Numbered from the stretch's first letter, positions 16,405 through 24,614 are shown. The stretch is DNA of 33,250 nucleotides from Dehalococcoidia bacterium (GCA_029936485.1 JAPYSM010000005.1:1-33250); one strand, 5' to 3'. Translations and numbers: made by a program. The notes: generated from the letters alone by a model not told the origin.

Positions 16405-17622
16405 CTACGTTTTTGTCCCAGCGCCCGGGCCTGCTACTCCGGTTGATGTGAGTTCTTCAATCTCTTCCGGGGTGTAGCCGGCGAACTCCAGTATCTCGTC
16501 GGTGTGCTCGCCCAGCATCGGCGCCGCTGATTCGATTCGCCCCGGGGTGCCGTGCATCTTTACGGCGATCCCGATGTTGTGGACGGGTCCTGCAACCGGG
16601 TGTTCGGTTACGACGTCCATGTCCCTTGCGATAACCTGTTCGTTTGCCCATACCTCGTCCATCTCAAATATCGGACCGGCGGGCGTCCCTGCTTCGTCGA
16701 GGATCGGCAGCCACTCGGCGGTGGTCTTCGTTTGGAACGTCGCGTCCAATTGCTCGCGGAGCGCTGCGACGTTCTCGAGCCGTGACGCGTTGCTGTCGAA
16801 TCGGGAATCTTCAAGCAGATCTGAGCGCCCGATGGCGTTCGCCAATCTCACCCAGTTGTTCTGGTTGGCTGCGCCGACATTCATGTGCCCGTCTTTCGTG
16901 GCGAAGGACTGGTACGGCGCTATGAGTCGGTGCGTGGAGCCGATGCGTGGCGGCACCTCTCCGGTCGCGAAATAGAAAGCAGTCTCCCAGACGGTGTATG
17001 CCAGGCCTGCCTCAAGTAGTGATGTCTCCACGTGCTGGCCTTCACCCGTCCGTAGCCTTCGGATGTAGGCGGCCTCGATCGCGTGGAGCGCAAACATGCC
17101 GGCGTTGAGATCTGCGATGGGCACGCCGACTTTGAGCGGTGGCCCGCCAACATCGCCATTAATCGCCATCTGTCCGCTCATGCCCTGGGCGATCAGATCA
17201 AATCCCGGCCGGGACGAGTACGGACCGGTCAATCCGAAGCCCGATATCGAGCAGTACACGATCGCCGGGTTCACCGCCGATATGTGTGAGTAGCCGAGCC
17301 CGAGCCTATCCATAGCCCCAGGGCGCCCATTCTCGATCAGGATGTCGGACTTCTCGGCAAGCCGCTTGAAAGTTTCTTTGCCCTTGTCTGCCCGGAGGTC
17401 CAGAACGATGCTGCGCTTATTGCGATTCAGCTGTAGGAACGCCGCAGATTCGCCGTTTATGAACGGCGGGCCGATGCGCCGGGTGTCATCCCCGCCGCCG
17501 GGTTTTTCCACCTTGATGACGTTCGCACCCATGTCTGACATGTGCATCGTGCAAAATGGGCCGGCTAGGATCTGTGTCGCATCGAGCACTGTGACCCCAT
17601 CCAGGGCGCGTGGCTTTGGCAT
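16405..17622 (-). CDS. Class III CoA transferase, CaiB/BaiF family
   Basis: The 405-residue protein begins ALDGVTVLDATQILAGPFCTMHMSDMGANVIKVEKPGGGD, the family start. LNRNKRSIVLDLRADKG (65-81) and ISGFGLTGPYSSRPGFDLIAQGMSG (126-150) are conserved, and Asp171 in GVPIADLNAGMFA is the expected catalytic aspartate that forms the acyl anhydride. The enzyme moves CoA between carboxylic acids, usually activating a substrate for degradation. The ATG at 17622 has AGGAG 5 nt upstream. The substrate cannot be read from the sequence; formyl-CoA, carnitine and 2-hydroxyacid types are all possible. Confidence 0.93.
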   Translation of the reverse strand: MPKPRALDGVTVLDATQILAGPFCTMHMSDMGANVIKVEKPGGGDDTRRIGPPFINGESAAFLQLNRNKRSIVLDLRADKGKETFKRLAEKSDILIENGRPGAMDRLGLGYSHISAVNPAIVYCSISGFGLTGPYSSRPGFDLIAQGMSGQMAINGDVGGPPLKVGVPIADLNAGMFALHAIEAAYIRRLRTGEGQHVETSLLEAGLAYTVWETAFYFATGEVPPRIGSTHRLIAPYQSFATKDGHMNVGAANQNNWVRLANAIGRSDLLEDSRFDSNASRLENVAALREQLDATFQTKTTAEWLPILDEAGTPAGPIFEMDEVWANEQVIARDMDVVTEHPVAGPVHNIGIAVKMHGTPGRIESAAPMLGEHTDEILEFAGYTPEEIEELTSTGVAGPGAGTKT

Positions 17623-17693
17623 CTTTTCTCCTGATCTCGCGAGCGTTTAATGGCGGAGCAATGTTATCCGCTTGGGGCGCTTCCCGGTTAGTT

Positions 17694-17705
17694 ATCTCAT
17701 GAGAT
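17694..17705. promoter_or_regulatory. Palindrome in divergent CoA-transferase/SDR region
   Basis: ATCTCATGAGAT is a perfect 12-bp palindrome in the 176-bp divergent interval. CATAAT (17717-17722) lies 11 nt further along and would be a fair -10 element for the plus-strand SDR gene, putting the palindrome over the -35 region, where an operator would sit. Tentative. Confidence 0.3.
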
Positions 17706-17798
17706 TTTCTGGCAGGCATAATGCGGTCCCCTGATACGGCTTGATCATCGAGCTATTTCCCGCACGAACTCATCCAGATAAGAAAGGTTTGGCCTCCC

Positions 17799-18569
17799 AT
17801 GGCAAGCGCACCCTTCGATCTATCAGGCAAAGTAGCGCTGGTCACCGGCGGAAACGGCGGGATAGGTAAAGGCATCGCGATCGGACTTGCCCGGGCGGGC
17901 GCCAACATCGCAGTAGCGGCGCGCAACCAGAACAAGAGCGCCCGGGCGGGCGCCGACCTTGAGGCTCTTGGAATCCAGGCGGTCAGCATCCGTTGCGACG
18001 TGACGGACGGCGACGACGTGGACGCTGCGGTCGCAGCCTGCGTCGAACGATTTGGCGGGCTGGACATCGTGGTCAACAACTCGGGCATCAACGTACGCAA
18101 ACTGCCGCATGAACTCGACCTCGCAGAGTGGCAGACCGTTATCGACGTGAACCTGACGGGCGTTTTCCTTATGTCCAAAGCCGCGTACCCGGAGATGGTG
18201 AAACGTGGCGGCGGAAAGGTGATCAACATCGGCTCGATGATGTCGGTCTTCGCCCACGAGACACTCGCCCCATACGCGGCCAGCAAGGGCGGAGTTGTTC
18301 AGTTCACGAAGGCATGCGCATCGGCGTGGGCGAAGGACAATATCCAAGTGAACACCATCATGCCGGGCTGGATAGCGACGGACATGACGGAAACGCTACG
18401 GATAAACATGCCAGAGAGGTACGAGACGATCAGGGCCCGTACCCCAGCGCAGCGATGGGGTCGGCCGGATGAACTTGCAGGGACCGCCGTTTTCCTTGCC
18501 ACATCGGCATCGGATTTCGTGACGGGAACGGCGATCCCGGTCGACGGGGGTTACTCGATCCAGTCGTAA
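17799..18569 (+). CDS. SDR oxidoreductase, gluconate/KDG dehydrogenase-like
   Basis: This 256-residue classical short-chain dehydrogenase has the cofactor motif TGGNGGIG (16-23), NNSG (93-96), catalytic Ser146 and Tyr159-x3-Lys163 (YAASKGG), and the C-terminal DFVTGTAIPVDGGYS. The pattern resembles gluconate 5-dehydrogenase and 2-deoxygluconate 3-dehydrogenase (KduD) relatives, but SDR substrate calls from sequence are weak. AAAGG lies about 12 nt upstream of the ATG. The gene is divergent from the CoA transferase and precedes the SelA-like gene by about 290 bp. Confidence 0.88.
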   Translation: MASAPFDLSGKVALVTGGNGGIGKGIAIGLARAGANIAVAARNQNKSARAGADLEALGIQAVSIRCDVTDGDDVDAAVAACVERFGGLDIVVNNSGINVRKLPHELDLAEWQTVIDVNLTGVFLMSKAAYPEMVKRGGGKVINIGSMMSVFAHETLAPYAASKGGVVQFTKACASAWAKDNIQVNTIMPGWIATDMTETLRINMPERYETIRARTPAQRWGRPDELAGTAVFLATSASDFVTGTAIPVDGGYSIQS

Positions 18570-18861
18570 CCGCAGATAAGTTTCGAGGCAGCAACGATCA
18601 CCGATTCGACACGAACTACTCTTGCATCCTCCCACGGAACCGGATAGCGGAAGCGTGTAACCGGCGGAGGACCGGGCCCGCCGTATGTACGAGGAAAACT
18701 GGCACAGGAGAGACTTGACGCTTTCCCGACTCTTATCCGGTATCCGGGGGGATACACGGTTTCCGAAAGATCGGTCCATCCCCGGATCATCGCGGCGACT
18801 CTTCGGCGTAAACTCACCTCTTCTTCGCCCTGTCCACAATTCTTTGGAGTAGGTGACAAGT

Positions 18862-20106
18862 ATGGGTAGTTCAGACCGGAGGGGTCGCACAGTGACGTCG
18901 TCTCAGGTGCCGGGTTCATCACATGCCGGACGTGCTCTTGGCAATTCCATTCCTGGCGTGTATGCACGGCTTGGAGTGAGGCCCATCATCAACGCCGGAA
19001 GCTGGCTCACCGCGCTTGGCGGCAGCCTGATGGCACCGGAGGTCCTTCGGGCGATGGAGGAGGCCTCCACGGCATTCATCGATCTGCGGGCGCTTCAGGC
19101 CGCGGCCGGCGAGGTGCTTGCGCGAGCGTGTGGAGCCGAGGCCGGGTTTGTCACGGGCGGCGCGGCTGCATCAAATGTCCTAATGGTCGCGGCGTGTATG
19201 GCGGGTGATGATCCCTCAAGAATCGACCGGCTGCCGGACTCGAATGGGATGAAGAATGAGGTCGTACTCTTCAATGGTCATGAGAATCACTACGACAGTA
19301 ATTACGAGGTCGCCGGGGCCACAATAGTCCGCTGGGGTCCCTCTCGTCCTGAGCATTCAGGGGATTCCGCAACAGACAGCATCCAGGCCCAACTTGAACA
19401 GGCGTTCAGCGATCAGACCTGTGCTATGGCATGGATCTCGGCACCGTTTATGCGCGATCCAATGCCGTTCAACGAAGCCGCAACGATCGCCCGCGAGCGC
19501 AACATTCCGGTCATCGTGGACGCAGCGGCCGAGGTGCCTCCGGCGGAAAATTTGACGCGCTTTATTAACGACGGCGCTGACATGGTCGGATACAGCGGAG
19601 GTAAGGGGATCGGCGGGCCCCAAGGCTCAGGCATTCTTGTCGGGCGCGAAGACCTCGTTCTGGCGGCTTACGAGAACCATCTGAACTCACGTGGGACGCG
19701 CGCCGGGATCGGCCGCTCCGCAAAGGCGTCCAAAGAGGACATAGTCGGCCTCGTGACGGCGCTCCAGATTTTTACAGACGCGGATCACGAAGCTGTCTGG
19801 GCGGGCTGGCGTGCCGGGGCCGAACACATCGTCGAGCGTCTGAAGGGCATCGATGGATTGCGGATCGCTCTTGAGGACGGCGATCCCAACCGTCAGGGGC
19901 CCCAGGCGGTGATCTATTTTGATAACGTCTGGGATGGTCCCAATCCGGGCGAGGTACGTGCGGCGCTACTTGCCGGCGATCCAGCGATCCATGTCGGCGA
20001 GGGCGGGTACGGCGACGAGATTAATATTGTTATGGTGAATGTCCAGTCGGGTGAAGAGCGAATAATCGCCGACCGCCTGGAAGAAATCCTGGTCGAAGAA
20101 AACTGA
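18862..20106 (+). CDS. SelA-like PLP-dependent enzyme (aminoacid/aminosugar-acid lyase-like)
   Basis: The 414-residue fold-type I PLP protein contains YARLGVRPIINAGSWLTALGG near the N-terminus, VTGGAAASNVL (98-107, cofactor phosphate loop), IVDAAAE (219-224), and GYSGGKGIGGPQGSG with the Schiff-base Lys248. This is the SelA-like branch that includes D-glucosaminate-6-phosphate ammonia-lyase, not clearly true selenocysteine synthase: it is shorter than SelA, and the neighbour is a hydroxyacid dehydrogenase. An eliminating or lyase role on an amino or hydroxy acid is the best inference. I choose the ATG at 18862, which has AGGTGA 5 nt upstream; a GTG at 18853 is the alternative. It is followed after 43 bp by the dehydrogenase gene. 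Confidence 0.85.
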   Translation: MGSSDRRGRTVTSSQVPGSSHAGRALGNSIPGVYARLGVRPIINAGSWLTALGGSLMAPEVLRAMEEASTAFIDLRALQAAAGEVLARACGAEAGFVTGGAAASNVLMVAACMAGDDPSRIDRLPDSNGMKNEVVLFNGHENHYDSNYEVAGATIVRWGPSRPEHSGDSATDSIQAQLEQAFSDQTCAMAWISAPFMRDPMPFNEAATIARERNIPVIVDAAAEVPPAENLTRFINDGADMVGYSGGKGIGGPQGSGILVGREDLVLAAYENHLNSRGTRAGIGRSAKASKEDIVGLVTALQIFTDADHEAVWAGWRAGAEHIVERLKGIDGLRIALEDGDPNRQGPQAVIYFDNVWDGPNPGEVRAALLAGDPAIHVGEGGYGDEINIVMVNVQSGEERIIADRLEEILVEEN

Positions 20107-20149
20107 CCAACACACGGCAACCGATGATTTGAAATCGAGGGAGCACCCA

Positions 20150-21097
20150 ATGAAAGTTATCCTCGCAAGCGATCACCTTGGCGTCGAGTTCGTGGGGCGA
20201 TTGCGTGACACGTTCCCGGACACGGAGTTCGCGCTGGCGCTTTCCGAAGAAGAGATGATCCGAGAGGTGGCGGACGCAGAGGTTTTTCTCGGCTGGCCGA
20301 GCAAGAAAGTGTTCAGTGCGGGGGCCGGGTTGAAATGGGTGCACTGCATCGGCACAGGAATCGACAACGTTGAAGCGCTCGGAGATATCGAGGCGTCCGG
20401 GATTCCGATCACCAACGCACGCGGTCCGCACACGGAGCCGATGGCGGATCACACGATGCTGTTCCTCCTGTCTCTAGCGCATAACGCGAAGAAGATGCTA
20501 GATGACCAGGCGAAGGGCGAATGGGACACCAACGGGTATGATCACGTCGAGGTGTCCGGAAGTGTCATGGGCATCTACGGCTTCGGGATGATCGCCCGCG
20601 CGATCGCCCGCCGGGCGCTTGGATTTGGCATGAAGGTGATCGCCGTTGATCCCGGACCGGACGATGATGTCCCGGGAGTAAATATCTGGGGGCTCGACCG
20701 GCTGGACGATCTGTTCCGTGCCTCAGACTGGTTGGTGGTGGCGTGTCCGCTCTTGCCGGAGACACACATGACCGTCGACGCCCGGCGGATCGCGCTGCTG
20801 AAATCCACTTCGTCATTGATCGTCATCTCACGTGGCGGGATCGTCGACGAGGGTGATCTGTCGGATGCGCTGATCGCCGGAAACCTAGCCGGGGTCGCCC
20901 TGGACGCAACCGATCCGGAACCTCCCGCCGCCGACAGTCCGTTCTGGAGCCACCCCAACGCGCTGATCTCTTCGCACTCATCCGCGCTCACGCCAGAGAT
21001 GTACGAGGGACGCCGTCAGATCGTTGTCGACAACCTTCGTCACTACCTGAACGGCGAGGAGTTGATACACCAGGCTGATGCCGGTAAGGGTTACTGA
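20150..21097 (+). CDS. D-2-hydroxyacid dehydrogenase, NAD-binding
   Basis: The 315-residue protein has the catalytic triad of the family: Arg228 in VISRGGIVDE, Glu257 in DATDPEPP, and His276 in ISSHSSAL. The nucleotide-binding turn is GIYGFGMIARAIA (141-153), followed by VIAVDP, where Asp suggests NAD preference. Such enzymes reduce 2-oxoacids or oxidise D-2-hydroxyacids, for example glyoxylate/hydroxypyruvate. The ATG at 20150 follows GAGGGAGC; a start at 20129 lacks support. It is co-directional with and 43 bp after the SelA-like gene, so the two probably act in one pathway, such as handling the 2-oxoacid made by the lyase. Confidence 0.93.
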   Translation: MKVILASDHLGVEFVGRLRDTFPDTEFALALSEEEMIREVADAEVFLGWPSKKVFSAGAGLKWVHCIGTGIDNVEALGDIEASGIPITNARGPHTEPMADHTMLFLLSLAHNAKKMLDDQAKGEWDTNGYDHVEVSGSVMGIYGFGMIARAIARRALGFGMKVIAVDPGPDDDVPGVNIWGLDRLDDLFRASDWLVVACPLLPETHMTVDARRIALLKSTSSLIVISRGGIVDEGDLSDALIAGNLAGVALDATDPEPPAADSPFWSHPNALISSHSSALTPEMYEGRRQIVVDNLRHYLNGEELIHQADAGKGY

Positions 21098-21241
21098 TCC
21101 CGAGAATTGAGACACGGGCAGGCAACTCTCCCCAGGAAGTCCAGCGGGCCGTGCGCGGGACACGAAAGCTCGACGTAAACTTGAAGAAGGACGGCCAGCG
21201 CTCGATGGTGCGCGGCCTAAACCGACTTCTCAGGAGAGGGA

Positions 21242-21622
21242 ATGCTTAAGGGAGCATTGATCGGGTTCGGGATCATGATCGGTTCGATTGCGATCCCGGG
21301 GTTTCACTGGGTAACGATCTGGTTTGGGCCGTTCGTTGCCGGTTATTTTGGCGGCGGGATCGCGAAGGCTGACGAGGACAAGATCGTCAAGTTTGGCCTG
21401 CTGGTCGCCGGCATGATGCTGCTGCCGGTAGCCATCGCGCTGATCGCCCTGTATATATTCGACGTCGGCGGATTCGTTCGTTTCTTTTTGATTGTTATGG
21501 CGATCGTGATTGTGCCGTACACGTGGTTTGGCGTGACCCTCGGGGCGCTATTTAGCTACCTCTCACGTAAGAAAGCGGCCGAAAAAGCAGCCGTCTCGGA
21601 AGCCGAAGCCGCCTCTTTGTAG
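21242..21622 (+). CDS. Small multi-pass membrane protein, unknown
   Basis: This 126-residue protein has about four hydrophobic segments (about 3-22, 24-40, 49-73, 81-107) rich in Gly, Ile and Val, and a charged Lys/Ala/Glu tail (RKKAAEKAAVSEAEAASL). I do not recognise a named family; the arrangement resembles DUF5518-like four-helix membrane proteins. The ribosome site AGGAGAGGGA abuts the ATG. It stands alone, with 144 bp before it and a gene-poor region after it. Confidence 0.7.
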   Translation: MLKGALIGFGIMIGSIAIPGFHWVTIWFGPFVAGYFGGGIAKADEDKIVKFGLLVAGMMLLPVAIALIALYIFDVGGFVRFFLIVMAIVIVPYTWFGVTLGALFSYLSRKKAAEKAAVSEAEAASL

Positions 21623-22376
21623 ACACCTACCCCGTTTGCGACGTTACGTAAATTCAGGAACAGGAGCATCCACATGTGTTTTCAACACGTGGTCCCTCAA
21701 TGACCTGATTATGCTCGGGATCGGGCGGCCCTGCTCATGGACCATGTAAAGGCTCCGAATGAAGCGCAATTCCGCGACGCGTATTTCAACGATCCGGGCG
21801 GCGCCATGTCGCTCCAGTGCCCGTCTGGTGACGAATTCCACACGAAGTTTCATCTCAAAACGCTGCATCTGGCGTGTGACTCCGGGCTGTGTGACGCCTG
21901 TTCTGCGCGCCGCAGGGGTCAGACTTCCGGTCTGTATGAGGCGGCACAGGACACATGTGGTGAGTTACGCAACGTTCATACCCACATGACCAACCGTTAT
22001 GCCAACGACGAATACTGGAAACGCAATTTACAATTCTGCCTGCATTACTCATGGCGAATGAAAAGTCCGTCGGGAAACATTCCCGGCGTCGGTTCATCTG
22101 TCGCAATGTTCCACATTTTGTTGACCATAATAATTGTCGCCAGATAGCACACGACAATTACGGAGTTCGCGGTACTTTCAGAGTGTTTCCGTCGGGAGTT
22201 CATGGGCTTGAAGTACGGTCGTTTCACGACCCGCGTGCTCTTACGTAATCGCCTAGTATATTCTCGGCCGGTCACCTGTTGGAAATGGGATACAGCTGTT
22301 CGCCCGGCAAAGGTAGTACTTATTGCACGCTGGCTGAAACGTTCCAATAAATGATTACAATTTGAAGGTGAATAGA
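21623..22376. other. Gene-poor interval
   Basis: No convincing gene was found over 750 bp. Base composition shifts towards A+T to the right. A plus-strand frame at 21737-22147 (136 codons) lacks recognisable domains and a good ribosome site. A short minus-strand stretch (21868-21644) encodes RRALERHGAARIVEIRVAELRFIRSLYMVHEQGRPIPSIIRSLRDH, vaguely like the middle of a serine recombinase, but too weak to call. Confidence 0.5.
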
Positions 22377-22404
22377 TTGACTAAAATTAAGTAGCTGCGA
22401 TAAT
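22377..22404 (+). promoter_or_regulatory. Sigma-70-type promoter for the small basic protein
   Basis: TTGACT (22377-22382), a 16-nt A/T-rich spacer, then GATAAT (22399-22404). This is the best match to a housekeeping promoter seen in the window. Initiation would be near 22411, giving a leader of about 50 nt before the ATG at 22464. Confidence 0.7.
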
Positions 22405-22463
22405 CTTTCGATGTCGTTACGAATTGCTGACGATGATATTTATCTTAATTGACGGAGTTAAGA

Positions 22464-22757
22464 ATGCGAATCGAAGAAGCCGATCTAAATACGCTGAAGA
22501 CGGCTCAACGCCGCGGACGAGTTCGCTCGCCCGAGACGCAAGAGCTGATCGAAGCGATTGATTCGCTGGTTCCAGGCGCTGCTAAGTCGGTAGTGGTTGA
22601 GCCGGGACAGACCTCGCAGAAAGTCCGGGCCAGCGTAATGTATGCCGGGAAGGCGGCCGGGAAGAAACTCCAGGCTGCTATCTCCGGGAACAAAGTGCTG
22701 TTCGCTCTCAAAGAAGAGAAACGACGACCGGGGCGCCCGCGCAAGAACCCTGTTTGA
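22464..22757 (+). CDS. Small basic protein with C-terminal AT-hook-like motif
   Basis: This 97-residue protein begins MRIEEADLNTLKTAQRRGRV and ends KEEKRRPGRPRKNPV. The final RPGRPRK is an AT-hook-like minor-groove binding motif, and the middle (KVRASVMYAGKAAGKKLQAAISGNKVLFALKEE) is basic and predicted to be mixed helix and strand. A DNA-binding or nucleoid-associated role is inferred; no named family is recognised. GGAG lies 6 nt before the ATG. The gene is an isolated transcription unit with its own strong promoter and a terminator, suggesting high expression. Confidence 0.75.
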   Translation: MRIEEADLNTLKTAQRRGRVRSPETQELIEAIDSLVPGAAKSVVVEPGQTSQKVRASVMYAGKAAGKKLQAAISGNKVLFALKEEKRRPGRPRKNPV

Positions 22758-22775
22758 TCTTTGATCTGGTGATAC

Positions 22776-22807
22776 AAAAAGGGGAGCGCAATGCGCTCCC
22801 CTTTTTT
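22776..22807. terminator. Bidirectional Rho-independent terminator
   Basis: GGGGAGCGC (22781-22789), loop AAT, GCGCTCCCC (22793-22801) and then TTTTTT; AAAAA precedes the left arm, so the reverse strand also has a U-run. It separates the convergent small basic protein gene and the redoxin gene. Confidence 0.93.
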
Positions 22808-22827
22808 GTACCGGCCTATACAAGTTG

Positions 22828-23331
22828 TTATTTATTCTGCCTCGACAACATCATTCTTCGATTGATTCGGTAATTGACTCCATTGATGGCCTCTTTTACC
22901 GCCATTCGACCAATGGGACCGGATGCGTACATTGAAGCATAAACGGTTCCACCCCGGCTGATTAGGAACTCCATTGGCTGAATGAAATGACCGTGCTCGT
23001 TATTCCCGTGCCAGGCATCAAACCTCGTTACTTGAGCCTCAGTAACGCCGTACGCTATCGGCATCGTAAGTCCCAACTCACCGGCCATATCGACGGTGGT
23101 ATCCCTGTCGTCGGACGTCGCAGCGATTACGGTAACTTCAAGTTCAGTTAGTTCATCCTTTTTCGCTTCATAGCTGGCTAACTGCCGACGACAGTACGGT
23201 CACCAGTTACCGCGATAAAAGAGAAGCGCCACGTACCTCGTCGGCATTTCGTCCGGCAATGTGATCGATCGGCCATCAATCAGATTGAATGTGATCTGCG
23301 GAAGTTTGTCGCCCTGTACAAGCTTGGCCAT
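22828..23331 (-). CDS. Redoxin (peroxiredoxin-like) selenoprotein with in-frame UGA as Sec44
   Basis: One uninterrupted frame runs from the ATG at 23331 to TAA at 22828 except for a single TGA at 23202-23200. The 167-residue product begins MAKLVQGDKLPQITFNLIDG and continues LPDEMPTRYVALLFYRGNW, then UGA, then PYCRRQLASYEAKKDELTELEV and VIAATSDDRDTTVDMAGELG. In the AhpC/TSA-type redoxin family this site reads FYRGxWCPxC, so the UGA replaces the peroxidatic or first CxxC cysteine and leaves the second Cys47. Homology continues on both sides, arguing against a pseudogene. The likely function is thiol-dependent reduction of peroxides or disulfides in the cytoplasm. The gene lies 38 bp after the old yellow enzyme gene on the same strand. 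selA, selB and selC must exist elsewhere for decoding. Confidence 0.85.
23173..23189 (-). promoter_or_regulatory. Candidate bacterial SECIS hairpin downstream of the UGA
   Basis: On the mRNA, 10 nt after the UGA, GUCGGC-AGUUA-GCCAGC can fold with five pairs (one G-U) and one C-A mismatch. The loop holds the GU pair characteristic of SelB binding, about 17 nt after UGA as in E. coli fdhF. An alternative stem, ACUGUC-GUC-GGCAGU (23195-23181), competes with it. Bacterial SECIS elements vary, so this is suggestive only. Confidence 0.4.
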
Positions 23332-23369
23332 GTAGTTATATCGCCTTTCCCGTGGGACACACGGTCCGG

Positions 23370-24443
23370 TTAGAACCCTGGCTTTGATCGGGCGTACTGA
23401 TCCGGCCACTCCACGTCGTCGCCAAGTTCTATCGCGGCGTGTAGCGGCCAGTATGGATTGCGCAAGAGTTCCCGCGCCAGGAAGATCACGTCCGCCTTGC
23501 CGGAAGTAAGCACCTCTTCTGCCTGCGCCGATTCCGTGATCAAGCCCACTGCGCCTGAAGGCACCCCTGCGCCAGAGCGGACGGCATCGGCGAACGGTAC
23601 CTGATAGCCTGGCCGGAGCGTCATCTGCTGATGGGGCGAAACTCCTCCGGAGGAGCAATCGACCAGATCAACCCCGTGCCTTTTCAAAGACTTCGAGAAC
23701 TGGACCGCGTCGGGCACGTCCCAACCACTGCCTTCGACCCAATCCGTGGATGAGATGCGGACTAGAAGCGGGAGGTTCTCCGGCCACACTTCGCGTACTG
23801 CGTCTACGATCCTCAACGGGAAGCGTGCACGATTTTCGGCGCTGCCGCCGTACGAGTCTTCGCGATGGTTCGAAAGCGGTGATAGAAACGTGTGAGCAAG
23901 ATAGCCGTGTGCGAAGTGCAGTTCTACGACCTTAAACCCGGCGTCGAGGCTGCGTTGCGCTGCGTCGCGCCAGTCATCAACGAGGGCATCGATATCTGAT
24001 TCGCTCAGTTCGTCCGGCGTCGCCCAACCCTCGTCAAACGGTACCGGTGAAGCGCCGACCGGCTGCCATCCACCGTCCTCGGCACCTACCAGACCGCTGC
24101 CGCGCCACGGCGCTTCACGTGAGGCCTTGCGACCGGCGTGGGCGAGCTGTACGCACGGAACCGAGCCATTCTCGGAGATGAAATTCGTGATCGGCTTCCA
24201 GGCTTCGGCCTGTTCGTCGTTCCAAATACCAGCGTCCGACGGACTGATACGTCCCTCCGGATTTACCGCAGCCGCTTCGGTCATCACCATCCCGGCGCCC
24301 CCAACGGCCCGGGTTCCAAGGTGGACCATGTGCCACTGATTCGGCATGCCGTCCTCGCACGAGTACTGGCACATAGGCGCGACGAAGAGCCGATTCGGGA
24401 ACTCTACGTCCCGCAATTTGTATGACGAAAAGAGCTGACTGAT
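23370..24443 (-). CDS. Old yellow enzyme, YqjM-type NADH:flavin oxidoreductase
   Basis: This FMN-dependent ene-reductase-type barrel has PMCQYS (regulatory Cys25 and Tyr27), QLAHAGRKA (99-107), LHFAHGYLAHTFLSPLSNHR with substrate-binding His176 and His179 and Tyr181, and late DVIFLARELLRNPYWPLHAA for FMN phosphate binding. The first usual start is a TTG at 24416, which deletes the start of the first strand. The frame continues upstream as SQLFSSYKLRDVEFPNR, matching the family start (LFTPITIKDMTLKNR in YqjM). The codon where Met belongs is ATC (24443), 7 nt after AAGGA. I therefore extend to 24443 (357 residues). It reduces activated C=C bonds, with unknown native substrate, and is followed by the redoxin gene. 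Confidence 0.9.
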   Translation of the reverse strand: MSQLFSSYKLRDVEFPNRLFVAPMCQYSCEDGMPNQWHMVHLGTRAVGGAGMVMTEAAAVNPEGRISPSDAGIWNDEQAEAWKPITNFISENGSVPCVQLAHAGRKASREAPWRGSGLVGAEDGGWQPVGASPVPFDEGWATPDELSESDIDALVDDWRDAAQRSLDAGFKVVELHFAHGYLAHTFLSPLSNHREDSYGGSAENRARFPLRIVDAVREVWPENLPLLVRISSTDWVEGSGWDVPDAVQFSKSLKRHGVDLVDCSSGGVSPHQQMTLRPGYQVPFADAVRSGAGVPSGAVGLITESAQAEEVLTSGKADVIFLARELLRNPYWPLHAAIELGDDVEWPDQYARSKPGF

Positions 24444-24577
24444 TTTGCTGTCCTTAGTGGCTAGAGGCCGTATTAGGCGGAGCTATTGATACAAAATCGC
24501 CCGTGGCGATACACGTATTTGCTAATTTATTTAGAGGTGCACGCCATCATTCGGCCCGCATCCTAATCCCGTTGGGA

Positions 24578-24596
24578 CAAAACCGGTAATTACCGG
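24578..24596 (-). terminator. Probable terminator after the SDR gene
   Basis: CCGGTAATTACCGG (24583-24596) is a perfect 14-bp palindrome, followed on the minus strand by TTTT. It lies 18 bp after the stop of the SDR gene at 24615. The short stem makes it weak, or it may be an operator for the downstream old yellow enzyme gene. Confidence 0.45.
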
Positions 24597-24614
24597 CGAT
24601 CCGGAAGTCTCGGA

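Noticed and set aside
21737-22147. 136-codon plus-strand frame as a real gene
   Set aside because: No domain, no ribosome site and odd composition; the cysteines do not form a regular motif.
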